Positions 36,793 to 48,711 of a DNA stretch of 64,000 nt are shown one piece after another. Position 1 is the stretch's first letter. Each line of letters starts with the position of its first letter. The notes under the pieces are model-generated. The model did no database searches. It was not told where the DNA came from and worked only from the letters and a program-made list of their open reading frames with translations. Source of the DNA: Porodaedalea pini (taxonomy: Eukaryota; Basidiomycota; Agaricomycetes; Hymenochaetales; Hymenochaetaceae); assembly GCA_002794775.1 (NCBI GenBank), contig NBAY01000023.1:372001-436000 (forward strand). Direction: 5' to 3'. The translations under genes and the position numbers were made by a program.

Positions 36793-37671
36793 TCAAGAGA
36801 AATGCACCAGGTGTTCGGCTTTGGCCTGCCCATTCATTGTGGCTGATCCTTCCTGTGTGACCCTTCCGTACTCGGCTGCGAACATTGCATTGAAGTCATT
36901 CCAGGATGCGATCAGGTTCATGTGCTCGCCCAGGTTGATCGGTGCAATATGTAGCTTGTTTAATTGACCAACTAACTGTGAGAGTAGATCGTGGGCTTTG
37001 ATGGCTTGTTCCCAAGTATCTTCAGCAAGGCAAGCCATCCTGAGCACTGTTTCCTGAAGGGTTGACTGTTGTGCTTCACGTGCTGTGCATTCTTGCTCAG
37101 TGTCTTCAAGCATCACTGCAAAGTCGGCCTGCTCGGCTTCTGCAGAAATCAGCAATTCTTGGGCTTTGTACAGTTGGCTGAGGTATGCTGGCTGGATGTA
37201 GGACACCGTTGCTGCAGCGTTAAACTGAGAGAGGGTCAGGGCTGATTCGTATGAGGTCACCTTCCTGCTCATGATCCATCTGAACACCGTGTGGTATACT
37301 TCTTCGTACACAAGTTGCATGAGGCCCTCGTAATCGGGACTGGCTATGGCGACTGCGGTACAGAATTGAGACCACGAACCTCCGGCAAGTGTGGGTGACT
37401 GCGAGAGTCACTCTTGTATTTTCAGTGTGCAGAACATGTAGGCCATGTAAATCAGAGTCGGGTCTGTGGGTGTAAGCTTGTCGAACACAAACAGTAACTC
37501 CACTGCAAACTTGGCGAACGAGGTTGTTGTGGGGTCGTATATGACTATCTGCGAGACACCCATCGGGTGAGGGTTGGCTAAAGTGAGGTTGCCAGGAGTC
37601 GGGTTGGGCATACAGCATGCCATGTCCTTGAGGACGATTGCATGGGGAGGCATAATGTCAGTACTTTCCAT
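36793..37671 (-). pseudogene. Element A accessory frame 2, coiled-coil protein
   Basis: No family recognised. From ATG 37671 a minus-strand frame runs to 36793 with a single TGA at 37408-37410. The product would be about 290 residues. The C-terminal half is a long helix with heptad character (SAEAEQADFAVMLEDTEQE, then more Glu/Gln/Ala-rich turns), suggesting a coiled coil. The N-terminal part has MPPHAIVLKDMACCMPNP. It is divergent from the plus-strand frame at 38441 across a GT-skewed spacer. Confidence 0.5.
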
Positions 37672-38440
37672 TGCGGGCAGGGTCAGGTGTTGTGTCTTTT
37701 TCCTTTTTGTCACTTTCAGTAATGGTGTGTCTTTTTAAGGACAGTTGCGTCGCCTGAGTCATTTGTGTGTCTGTTTCAGGAGGACCTCTCTGTATTGGTC
37801 ATGCCGTCAGTCGGTGGAGTTTGCATTCATTGTGTGTTTCGGGCAATTCTTTCACATGCTTCGATTGGGTCCTTTGGCAGGTGATTTGTGACAGCGATAG
37901 TGTCATTTTCTCGTGGTTGGCGGCCGGTCGATCGGCAAATTTTTGTCTTTTAGTCCATTGTTTTGTATTTCGTGTGTTTGGTGCCGGTCCGTGTCTCTGT
38001 TTGGCCAGTTGTGATTTTTGTTTGGTGGTCTTGGCTCAGTGTAGTTATTTTCTTTGGTGTTTGCATTCAGTTGAGCATCTGTGTGTTGTGTGCCTCGTGG
38101 TTTCTTTTCATTTTTGGAGCGGCCTCGTTGTTGAATGCTGGTGTTCGGTGTGTACTTGGGTTCGTTGCGAGTGATCAGCAGGTTCGTACTGTATTTGGTG
38201 TGGTCTGGATCTGCATGCAATTGGCTTTTGAGGTGTGTGATCGTTGAGAACCATTTCAGGCACTTCGGTGATCTTGAAATGACCGAGTTCCACATCGTGC
38301 TTCTTGAGTGCGATCACGGCGCTTGTTCTGGTCCGGTAATGCAGGGGCGTGATTCCTGTTGGTAAAGATCGTTGTAGTTTTCAAAACGTGCCCCCCTCTA
38401 CTTTTTACTACCACCTCCTCCATCTCACCTTACCCATTTG
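37672..38440. other. Divergent spacer with strong G/T strand skew
   Basis: Between two divergently oriented accessory frames of element A. From about 37740 to 38380 the plus strand is dominated by G and T with few A, giving runs such as TTTTTGTCTTTTAG and GTGTGTTTGGTG. No credible gene. It may be a shared promoter region. Confidence 0.45.
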
Positions 38441-41400
38441 ATGGACAACATTACGACTCCTGATACTGTCCCATGCACCCCCACATCTCCTAAGGATGGG
38501 AGGGGGGGGGTTCTTTGACACTGCCACAGGAGAAGTTGGGGGCTAGCAATCACGCGCCAGCAGCCCCTGGTTTTTTGCAGGAAACTGACGACGGCAACCG
38601 AGACGTGGGAGGTGCGCTCATTGGTGCAGATCTCCCACGTCCATTGCAGCTACCATTGTCCTCGTTGGGCAGAGAAGTGGGCAGAGAGGGGGAACCCGCC
38701 AGGGAGGTTGGTGTTCCCCCTGCCAAATCTGTCCTGCTGAGTCTCACCCAGCGTGATCCTTTCTCATCACGTATGGAAGACTTCAACTCGGCTCTCAACA
38801 ATCTCAAGAAGTTTAGTGAAGAGGCTTGTGAGGAGGCGATGGTGTATGTGCAGGCTACTTGGGTGCGCCACTTGTTTTTGTTTTCTTGTTTTTGCTTCTG
38901 ATACACCTTTTCTAGCGCTCCCTTTCTACCATGTGGGATGGCGTTTCCGAGCGCGCCAAAGCCACCCATATCTCTTTTACCACAATGGACGTCCTTTTGG
39001 ACATGTTCCAGACTTAGGCTGAGGAGGCAGTGGAGAACGCGACTGAGGAGACGCTGCCCAAGCGTCTTCGGTCCCTTATTGCTGAGGAGGAGGAGAAGGT
39101 GGCCGAGCATAAGCGCAAACACGAGCTCGTTGCTGCCGAGCGTGCACGCGCTGCTGCTGAGGCCCAGGAGAGGGTAGAGTGTCAGGCTCATGAGGATGCT
39201 GAGCATGCCAAACAGGCTGCAGAGGAGGTGCGATTCTGGCATTGTAGCGCTCAATTCGTGCTTAGGCATCAGCTGTCCCAGCATACCACCTGCTTTATTT
39301 ATTATTATATACAGATACAAACCCCATAAACACAGTCAAGCACTTCGTTTCATCACTGTCTATCTTACACTTTGCATTTCACACGCTCAAATGGTCACAC
39401 TCGGCCATTCGAGCATCAATATACCTTCGAATCTTTCATATGATCCATTTGTAACCTCATAAATATGTTTGAATACTTTCATACACCCATTCGAACACTC
39501 ATACCACTTCCTATTCACACTCGAACACTTTGTTTCCTTTATATTCATTCCATATCCCACTATATACATGCTTGAGCACTCTTTCCACTTCATATCCACT
39601 TGTTCGAACGCTTATAGCGCAGCCAGATCACGCGGTTGGGCTCAGGGAACGCATTGGGTTCCTTCATGGGTCGCTCGAATGACCGGATTCCATTGTTCGC
39701 TGCGTTCTCCATGGGGCTCGAGCGTTATTTATCATTGTCTATCACTTCCAGAGTGTGCATTTGTCGCCATCACGCCCTAGGAACATTTGAGGATGTTCGA
39801 ATGGAGTTGTTGGGAGCACACATGATAGGTTTCTTGGGTTTCATTGGTCTTTTTATTGATGTCAAACCATTATTCCCCTTTGAGTTTGTGATTTATCATG
39901 TTCTCGAGTCATTCCATCCCTAACATATGACTATTCTGACTTGAATACACACTGCACGCACTCCTCCACCTCCATATGTACGTTTGACATCGGTACCGAG
40001 CTCGTTTTGCCTAGAGTATAAATAGTGCACACCTTTGTACTCATTCTGCAGAGGGAATACACCCCCAGTTTGCCCCACAGTACACATTTCGAGTCTCAAC
40101 AGTCGTTCTCATCTTCAGTTCATCCCTGCTCTGCTTTAACAAGCTTGGCCAACCGCTCGAATAGCGCGTTTGGTTCACCACATACACTCGAAACCGATAT
40201 TCCAAGACTTCGAGTGCCCGACAAACCCAACAGGGTATCATACCTGCATACTTCCGTCACCCCGCATGTTCACTGCCTACTAAGAAGTCACTCAATCGCA
40301 TTGGGATACATTCAAACACCTTCGAGCGCCTTTTCGAGTGCGTTCGAACACTCAATGAACACCAACCAGGGATCTGAACCATCCAGAACAGCCTGATATG
40401 GGCCTGCACCTACCTCAACTTCAGATTTCAATCGCTATAGTTATAGGGTCTGCATTGGGAGCTCGATTCTGACAGAATCAAGTGCTTTGGGAAAGCTTCT
40501 GAACCAGTAGAGCCATTGTCTCGAGTGTTCGGTCACTCCATTTCTATTTGGTTGTCCCTCCTCAACTATTGAGTCACTGCAGTCTCCCTTGGGAAGAATA
40601 TAGATTCACCCTCAAGTCGACTGTTTGGTCTACAAAAGAGTCTGCATCACGATAGCGTGAGCGTACAGATCTCCTGGTGGCCAAACAGGCTTGGGAAAAG
40701 GAGGAGTGCACAGCAAAACTGAGGGGCATGCATGAGTTGTTGTGCATGCTGTATCCTACAGCGACTGACGAGGAGCTCCAGGGCTGACTCCAACGTATGG
40801 TTGGTCCTCCTCTGCCGGTTTCGTCTGCGATCCCTTCTGCTCCTACTCAGTCGATTCTGCCTCTGCCCCATCGTGGATTGCATATGCGTCAGCCTCACCC
40901 TCATCCTGTCTTCACGCATTCAGGAGCAGAAAGCAGGGAGGTCATTTCTCCCACGTCGTTGCCTCAAGTTGGTTTGGATGCAAGTGCCGTGTCTCATCAA
41001 GGTACTAGTGGGCCTGCTGCACCCCCTCATAGGACTTCCACCTCTCCTTTCCTGGCTGCGCCGGCTGGGACTGTAAAAGCCGATCCTTCAACAGTTGGCA
41101 GAAGCACCTCATCCACGAAGATACCGTGTGAGGTGACGAAGGTGAACATTCCTTTCTGTACCAATCCTGATCTTCATGGTTGACTGTTCCTGTGTAGGTT
41201 GGTGGTTTGCGCATGCATTCTGAGGCGGTGGCAGCCAATGTCCCTCCTACAAAGCCTGGGACAAAGCGAAAGCTGGTTGTGGTTGAATCCAGCGGCGACG
41301 AAGGACCTTCTCGTCCTAGTCCATCCAAGGTTCCACGTGCTGCGGGTGCATCCTCTGCAAGAGATGTGAAGCCCGAAGAGGCCATTTCTGATGGCTTGGA

Positions 41401-41970
41401 CCCAGATTTGCTTGGAGGTGGGGTACACCTAGGGCAGACTGTTCAGTTTGCCCTTGCTTGCAACACTTGCATTGTCACAGGTGCATCATGTGATGGTGTC
41501 CCCAAGAGTCGGTGGTGCACCTGCTGTTCATGGAATAAGGCACGCTGTGTCTTTGAGAGGTTCTGCGGGCAGCATGGTGGTACCCAGCTCGCTCCTCTCG
41601 TGCTTTCCATGGCGGACCCAATTGGTATCAGTGGGGCAGTCTGGCAGTTTGGCAACATGCCCAACTGCTCAGACGCGGCTTCCATCAACGTCCTGGTCAG
41701 GGCATTGGCCAGGAATGTCACCGAGTCTTGCGTGTTGATTCATGAGCACCAGGCCGCCATTTGTTGTCATCTTGTCATCTTGAGGTGTATGAGGCTCATG
41801 TCGATGAGCTTACATGTCGTCTCAGTGAATACAAGGAGGTTGAGGACTGGATGCCACCTATGCCATTCCTTGACAAGGAATCTTTCATTAACTATCGGAC
41901 CATTCAAGAACAGGAGGAGAAGGAAGAAAAGGAAAAGAAGAAGAAGGGAAAAGGGAAGGGTAGAAAATAG
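38441..41970 (+). pseudogene. Element A accessory gene 1 (antisense): coiled coil plus Cys-rich domain
   Basis: No named family recognised. A multi-exon plus-strand frame starts at ATG 38441. Pieces in order: a Pro/Gly-rich N-terminus, a helix with EDFNSALNNLKKFSEEA, a Glu/Lys/Ala-rich coiled coil (IAEEEEKVAEHKRKHELVAA), a 1.4-kb intron-like gap, KQAWEKEECTAKLRGMHELL, a Pro/Ser-rich linker, a Lys-rich nuclear-type stretch, a Cys cluster (CNTC, CDG, WCTCCSWNKARC) that resembles a zinc cluster, and a Glu/Lys-rich C-terminus. Damage: a nine-G run at 38502-38510 one base out of frame, a TAG at 39015, a TGA near 40783, and an 8-bp tandem duplication at 41767-41782 that shifts the frame. It converges on A's pol with about 220 nt between stops. 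Confidence 0.5.
39232..40640. other. Long intron-like gap, possibly holding an inserted repeat
   Basis: Separates two coiled-coil pieces of the plus-strand accessory gene. Rich in TTCGAA/TCGA and CACTC motifs, without coding sense. A GTGCGA donor-like start and an ATAG acceptor-like end frame it, but 1.4 kb is far beyond the usual intron size here, so an insertion (for example a solo LTR) is suspected. Confidence 0.35.
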
Positions 41971-42189
41971 GGTAGTTTTGGTATTTGTTATTTATTAAGG
42001 GAATTTAGTCTATGGTTGGTACCACATTACACTGTGCTTTACAATGGAAGTATAAGACTCAGCTTTTTCCTTCCAGGCTCGGTAGGGTAATGTTTTTCAT
42101 GGATTTTGCAGTTTCAAAGTTTGAGAGTGGGGGTTTGTTGTGTGAAAGGAAATGGAATGAGTACGAATATTAAAGAGAATAACGGGGTA

Positions 42190-43458
42190 TCATGATTCAG
42201 ATTCGGTTCCAGAGTCGGTGTCAAGGATTTCTGTTGGTTGTGGCCAATCCTCGGCACTGAGCTCCTCCCCTTCGATTTTTGAATGTTTGTTGGCGAGATC
42301 GTCGAGTTCTGACTCGGTTTGCTCAACTATCTGGGTGACTGGGGTCAATATGTTTGCTTGGGGGTGGTATGGGATGACTCTGAAGGCTGCGTATCGTAGT
42401 GCCGAGACTGTGCCTGTGAGTTCTGCGAGAATGTACGATCCTCCAGTTGTTCAGCGAACAACTACCATAGGTCCGAGGTATTTGGGTTTGGCTTTCTGGC
42501 TTAGTTCCGTGTCGATTCGTGAGTTTCGAACCAGAACCAGGGCTCCAGGGCCAAAGTCGTAGTCTCGGATCGTGTTTTGGTAGTGTTTTTCGAATTGCTG
42601 GATTGATTTGAAGCGAGCACGCATGACTGCCGAGTGTACTCGTTTCAAGTCTTCTGGTTGACGCTGGAGTGCCCTTGCTCGTGCTGCGAGTAGTTCCAAC
42701 TGGGGTACCTTCGATGTATATACTGGTGACATGTACGTTTGTTCGACCAAGTTGAATGGAAGGATCGGCTGGACTCCATGGACCATGTAGTATGGCGAAT
42801 ATACCATTGCTTTCTGAATCATGATCCTCTCTGCCCATATGGCATGGTATGCGTGTTGTGACCATCGAGTTTCGTCGTTCCTGGCAAGTTTCATCAGTGT
42901 TTCCCTAAGGTCCCTGTGGCGCCGCTCTACAATTCCATTTGCTCTCAAGTTATAGGGGGAGATTCAGATATTGTGGACTCCGTATCTTGCCAACATCCTG
43001 ATTACTTTGCCGTCAAATGATGGACCATTGTCTGAAATGATCTTGTGTACATAACCCCATCAACATATGATGTCCTGGAAGATGAAGTTGGCGATTGATC
43101 TCGAGTTGTCAGCACGTAAGAGTCGGAATTCCAGGTAGCCTGTGAGTGAGTCTCTTGCCTGGATGATATACCTGAATCCCCCTGATTTGGGCATGAGCAT
43201 CACATCTATGTGTACCCTGGCAAATAGTGGCGCTGGTATTGGGACATTTGGCGGAATCAGTACATGAGTGAATTGCCAAGTCTGGCACAAGTGACACTTC
43301 TTCAGGAACCAGTGTATGTCAGAACTCATCATGGGCCACCAAAATCTATCATGGATTCATAGCTGTACTGAAAAGAATCCTTTGTGTCCTAGGTCATCGT
43401 GTGCTGACTGCATGACCGAGAATCGGTGATCTCGTGTGAGTACGAGTTGGTGCAGTCC
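42190..43458 (-). pseudogene. Element A integrase region (pol 3' end)
   Basis: Continuation of A's pol after the B insertion. Zinc-binding N-terminus HDDLGHKGFF with CHLCQTW, catalytic core VHIDVMLMP, then ISDNGPSF and NGIVERRHRD (the D, D and E of the integrase), and a C-terminal domain with FGPGALVLVRNSRI. There is no chromodomain; the protein ends in an acidic Ser/Glu tail. TGA interrupts it near 43351, at 43060, near 42967 and at 42451. Removing element B and one target duplication restores the frame across the junction (YLG then HQLVL). Confidence 0.85.
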
Positions 43459-44840
43459 TGTCAGCAATGGACTACGGGTACGCAAGAGGTAACCGGTGTA
43501 GATCCTGACTTAGGGGTGTCTGGGATCAATGGTCCTTTTGGGGACGTGATCGCATTGCTCTGGGAGGTTAGAGGTAGACTGCGGTGAGATCACTCGACGT
43601 ACCGGTACGCATCGGTACGCTTCGGTACGCGCCGGTACGTGTCGATATCGAGAACAAAGGTCGGGAACTCCTGTCGGGTCTGTGGTTTGACCGGTATGGA
43701 GTCGGTACGTGCAGGTAATCAACACCGGTACAATGTGATCACGACGAGCAATGAGGTTCGAGTTACGAAGTATGAGACGAGAGACAGTTTCGAGAGACGA
43801 GATGCTAAGATGAAGACAGAACGACTACAAGATTACAAGAACTAAGACGGATCGCACTCAAGTTACCCTATCTGAGGGAGACTCTGTGGTAGAACTGACT
43901 TGTCCTCTACCTACGACATGGGGTGCATATTTATACTAAGTCCAAAGATCTATCTACAGTTAATAATTTCCATATGGGCATACTGTGCATATCAGTTGAA
44001 ACATAGAGAAGTCGAAAGGAAAAGTCATAGGTCATAGAGGCGCACATAGAGTGCATAGAAATCAGAAGAACATAGTAAAAACATAAATCATAATGAGGAA
44101 AAACGTCCGCTTCGCGTCCGATCACACCGGTGCTCCACCGGAACTCAGATTGTCCAATCGGTATGTGGCTCCCATCGTCGGACAGCAGTCCGGTACACGT
44201 CTTGGCTGTATGCTCCATGTGACCGTGTCCCTAATCGTTGAGATAAGATCTCCGGTATGTTCCAGTATGCTTTCGGAGGTGTCGGAACGTGCTGATGATG
44301 CGATCGCGAGGTTCTGATTCGAGACCGGACCGATCGGGTTGAGTCCGGTACTGATCGGTACATGTCGGAACCAGTTCTTGAATGCTTCTGGAGTGATCAG
44401 CAGTGATGGGACAATCGGCACGGCTCTACACCGGGTTGCGCGGAACTCAGTCAAGGGAGGAGAAAAGAGAGAGAGCGGTGAGCCAGGGGAGCTGACACAG
44501 CGCAAGAGTGAGGGACAGCTTCTGGATGTAGCCAGGTAGAATTGACCAGGTCAAAACTAAGGGATAAGTACAGGAGTACTACCTACTTATATACCCTGCA
44601 GAGGCTGCGCACGGACCAGGGAATTAGCTACTACATAAAGATAGATGAAAGAACGTCATGGAACTTCATAGAACAATAGCGTCATAGTATCAGTCAGCGA
44701 ATAATGAGAGTGTGGGAAAGGGGCATAATGGATATGAGTAAGTTGAAATAAGCGTGATTAGTAATGAGTGGATAAGATATGATAAGATAAGATAAGGGAA
44801 AATGATAAGGGAATAAAATAATTAAAAAGCGTCCATGACA
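43459..44840 (-). repeat. Element B 3' LTR, split by D insertion
   Basis: The pieces 44840-44431 and 43496-43459 together match the 5' LTR. TATATAAG box at 44593-44586. Preceded on the minus strand by the purine tract AAGGAGAGGG. The gap between the pieces is the D copy flanked by CCGG. Confidence 0.9.
43497..44430. mobile_element. LTR-like insertion D, copy 1 (probable solo LTR)
   Basis: 934 nt starting TGTAGATCCTG and ending GGCTCTACA, flanked by CCGG on both sides (4-bp target duplication). The paralogous B LTR at 57952-58395 has the site empty with one CCGG. Contains many GGTACG-type short repeats (about 43597-43720) and no coding frame. TG...CA ends and size fit a solo LTR; the internal region of this family is not in the window. 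Confidence 0.8.
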
Positions 44841-45573
44841 TGACCCTCTCCTTCAAGGCGAATGTCCCGATTGCCCATGTTCCCTACCCTGGAACTTACT
44901 GGCCCACCACTGTGCCACTCCTTCTTGTCTCTCCAGCTCCGTCATCTCAAATACAGGTCGGAACTTTAGTTGCGACATTTCTAGGGTGTTGAGAGCACGA
45001 GGAGCACTGGGGGTCGATTTATGAAATTCATCAATGGCCTTTTGAGAGTTTGTCAAATTCTCAATTGGCTCCCAGGTGCTCTCTTCGTTTGGGTACCCTT
45101 TCCAGTGTATGAGGTATTTGAGCTTTCCTCGCACCAACTTGGAGTCGACAACCTTTTCAACCTCATATTCTGGCACATCATCGATGATTTCGGGCGGGGG
45201 TGGAGGATCTCACTTCTGTGACGTGTACTGCAGTTTGTGGTACGGGGAGAGAAGCACTTCATTGAAGACCGGATAGACTTTCTTCCATGTGCAGGGAAGT
45301 TTAAGCCTGTATGCTGACGCACCGATTTTCTTTTCAATGATGAAAGGCCCATAATGTTTGTCTCCCAGCTTCTTCATAGGACAATCTGTTTTTAAGTGAG
45401 TTCCTTCGAGCATGACCTTATCCCCAGGTTTATACTTGATGGATTCTCCCTTTGTCCTGTCATAGAAGCGCTTCATGGTTTCAGCCGCATGCTTCAGTGC
45501 CGCTTCAGTTTCCTCCCTGATCTTGGCCATTCAGTCAGCAAACTGCTTAGCGGACTCATTGGTCGATTCGCGT

Positions 45574-46449
45574 TGTAGAGTTCCGGCGAGCAGCCAACCA
45601 CTGCAGATCCCTCTAGAGGCCATCCATTGCACATTCCAACAGCTATTGACATGTACCGGACTCAGAATGATTTGCCCGACGCGTACCAGACACAGGATGA
45701 TTTGCCCGACATCACATCAGTGGATCACTAGGAAGATCCCCCTGGCAATTCGGGATGTACCAGAAAGCTTATGTCATCAGAGTCAGTTGGGATGCGTACC
45801 GGAGATCTGCCCGATGATGGGTGACGACTCACCAATTGGAGGATCTCAGTTCTGGTGGAGCTGCGATATGACCGGATGATGGACTGATGCAAATGGGGAA
45901 GTTGTCACATGGACAGGTTTTCTTTTGAATTTCTATGTTTCTCTTACATTCCGAATGTTTTCTCTCCGACGCTCTATGTTTCACCCAGTATGCACATTAT
46001 ACTCACTTTGGAATAATTTTCCTGTAGATAGATCTCTTGCACCTTGTATTTAGGGACTTCCCTGTCATAGGTAGCAAGGGAGAAAATACTACCACAGAGT
46101 TCCCCTCAGATAGGGCAGCTTCCGTGCGTGCAGTCAGTCTCCGCAACAGTTAGTTTTGTGGCAACCTCATCTTCAGTCTCATCTCTTGTCTTGTTCTCAT
46201 TCTCATCTCTGCTATTGCTATTGTCTCATACCGGAGTTGATATCCCGCTCATTCCGGCTCTGCACCGACACTCACATTGGGTCCAGAGCACCTTACAGTA
46301 TTGACACGTACCGACACGTACCGACGCATACCGACGTGTACCGAGATTTTTCCCGTGCTCATACCGAGGCTTTAATTACTTCAAAACTCAACAGAAACAC
46401 GTCCCCAAACGAACTACCGATCCTAAACAACCCATACACAGGATCTACA
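45574..46449. mobile_element. LTR-like insertion D, copy 2 (inverted)
   Basis: 876 nt, in opposite orientation to copy 1. It starts TGTAGAGTTCCGG and ends CAGGATCTACA on the plus strand, flanked by GCGT on both sides (45570-45573 and 46450-46453). It matches copy 1 along its length, including CGTACCGACG-type short repeats and the TGGGGACGTG segment near the outer end. It splits element B's integrase-to-chromodomain region. Confidence 0.8.
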
Positions 46450-46508
46450 GCGTCTAGGATTTGTGCCCTTGTACGGGTGTCTCCCATGGTTGACGAAAAA
46501 GGGTGACA

Positions 46509-46921
46509 TGTTAGAACCTGAACTTTCACCTTTTCCTTTATTTTCCCTTTTACCATTTCCTTTATTATATTCGTCCTTTTCATTATATTTACCCATCTTA
46601 CACAATCATTCCCACACTACCTTCATTCGTTCCATTCCCACTCGTTATGTAATGTTAGGTAATATAGTCTCACGGTCGTCGCTATATAAGGTCTCAGGAA
46701 TCGCATGAACTCCTTGTTCTGCTTTTCCTCTTACCTCCGCGACGACCTAGATGAGACTCGTCCCCCTTGTATTAGTTTAGACTTGTATTAATCCTCTTAC
46801 CTCCACGACGACCTAGCCTGAGTAAGCGTGTCCCGAGCCTACGCTCGAGTATAGCACGTCCCAGACGACAGTCAGCCGAGGCCTGCCCAGTCTGAGTCGT
46901 CTCCCGGGCTCCCGCCTAACA
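46509..46921 (+). repeat. Element C 5' LTR
   Basis: Starts TGTTAGAACC and ends GCCTAACA. A TATATAAG box at 46683-46690 is the likely promoter. The sequence after it begins TAAAAGCAGAACC, where the primer-binding site should be; the priming tRNA was not identified. Confidence 0.93.
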
Positions 46922-47631
46922 TAAAAGCAGAACCTCACCCAGGCTCATCCCCAGCGTAAGTCATCGCTGTCAACTCGCCTTCACTCGGTCTAGAGGAGCG
47001 CTCCCCTCGACGGACTTGACGTGTAAACCCCCTAAACGACAACCCTCAACCCTGCCCGGACGTTTTCGGACGTTCGTGTATTACGTAAATATATCAACCG
47101 ACATTTCCCGACCCTGGCTCTACGAATTAGCCTCTGGTGGAGCACGCACCTAACGTGGACGTGGGTAACAAGACGAGTCCAAACTTCGACGACAATCTCA
47201 TTTGTAATCTCACTCGGATCCTACCGCCTCGTCATCAACTTCGCTGATGAACCCGCTCAACGTTGGCGTAACCCCGGATCGAACGCGCAACCGATCCCTG
47301 TCCCTCCGCCAACGTCAAGATAGATCTCACCGACGAACAGCAACGGGCCCTTCCTGCTTCAGCCCGTTGGGATCCAGACCGACCAGGCTACGTCGCGACC
47401 AATAATAGCGGCGTCACTCACGACATCTGGTGGAGTGAAATCCGGCGCAGCTGGTATTCATCAGACGAACGAGGGAGGAGAGCAAGGTGGCCCCCAGCCG
47501 CTCCGTCGTCACCTGCACCGTCAACGTCTACGGTCAACCTACCACCGACCCCAGGTCCTTACCGCGAAACCAACAGAGACCCCTCACCGCCGACTCCTCC
47601 AGAACCTTCGACACCCACACCCGAACCCGCA

Positions 47632-48711
47632 ATGTCAGCAGAAGGTTTCAGCCAACAGCAAATGGCGCAGATCGCGGCCATCGTTGCGAATGCCTTCGCC
47701 CATCAGGCGAACAACGCCCCAGCACCGGTCGCGGCCGCTAACCCCCCGACCCCCAACATAGATGTCGCCCGACCACGAGAATTCACTGGTGGCGATGATT
47801 ACCTCGACTTCAGACGTGAAGTCCTCCTTTTTGTATCCGCAAATCCAAGTCGATACCCTACGTCAGAGAGTAAGATTTATGTAGCTCTCTCCTACCTGAA
47901 GGGTGGTAATGCGGCAACGTGGGCGCAGAACTACGTCGAGGAGTCGACAACGTCAGGGATCGTCACCTTCACTGACAGCTGGGAAAGATTCCAGGAACGA
48001 CTCGACGCCTCGTTCGACGACCCAAATCGCAAGGAGAAAGCGCTGAAGGATTTCCGAGATAAGGTTCAGAAGGACCTAACCGCGGACAAGTTCTTCCAGA
48101 AGTTCGACGTGATAATTAAGCGCGCCGAGTTGAAAGACGACAGCGTCATCTGCGATCGCCTCAAGCGGGCGATGAACATCGAGGTGGTCCGTGGAGTGCT
48201 AAGGTCGACGCCAGTCCCAACGAAATACAAGGATTGGAAGAACAAGGCGATTGAAATAGACCGCGGCGAACAGCAGATTCGCGCTATCCAACGAGGACGC
48301 GCCTTTCTTCCCCCTCCTCGCCTACCACAACAAGCGCCCCCAGCTCGCCGTCAAGTAGCGGCCCCTCACGTCGACAGACGCGATGCGACCGGCGTCACCT
48401 TTGGAGGCGCTGGTCAACCGATGGACATCTCGATGAATGAGGCACAACGATGACGTGCGTGCTGGATCTGTGGTGGGCTGGGCCACTTTAAAGACAAGTG
48501 CCCACAGGCGAAACCGATCATCCAGCGCATGCTGGAACTGATGGCGCCAGGCGAACGTCGTGTCCTCGCCGACGAGCTCAGAGCGATGAAGGAGTCGGCC
48601 TTCGAGGAAGTCGTAGACACTCGGAGGTCGACGGTGGAGGACTATGTGGAGGAAGAAGGCGATAACGAAGAGGTCGTCGACTCGCAGGGTTTTGCGAATG
48701 GTCAGGCGTAG
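47632..48711 (+). pseudogene. Element C gag
   Basis: Capsid-nucleocapsid polyprotein. From ATG 47632: SAEGFSQQQMAQIAAIVANA, a Pro-rich linker, the capsid core (PREFTGGDDYLDFRREVLLF, GGNAATWAQNYVEES, FDDPNRKEKALKDF) and a perfect CCHC knuckle CWICGGLGHFKDKC. One TGA at 48451-48453 falls where Arg is expected just before the knuckle. The frame is open upstream of the ATG back to 47272, without another ATG, so an N-terminal extension with a different start is possible. Ends in TAG, with pol overlapping in the -1 frame. Confidence 0.85.
48687..48693 (+). promoter_or_regulatory. -1 ribosomal frameshift heptamer, element C
   Basis: G GGT TTT in the gag frame, fitting the X-XXY-YYZ slippery rule, 15 nt before the gag TAG. 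After a -1 slip the reading continues as TGC GAA TGG TCA into pol without a stop. Element B has GGATTTT at the equivalent place. Whether a stimulatory stem follows was not computed. Confidence 0.65.

Noticed and set aside
42218..42562. Plus-strand frames antisense to element A integrase
   Set aside because: Shadow of the integrase frame on the opposite strand.
43597..43720. Short GGTACG-type repeats as a possible CRISPR-like or satellite array
   Set aside because: Spacing is irregular and short, and the same motifs occur in the other D copy; they are part of the LTR-like sequence.
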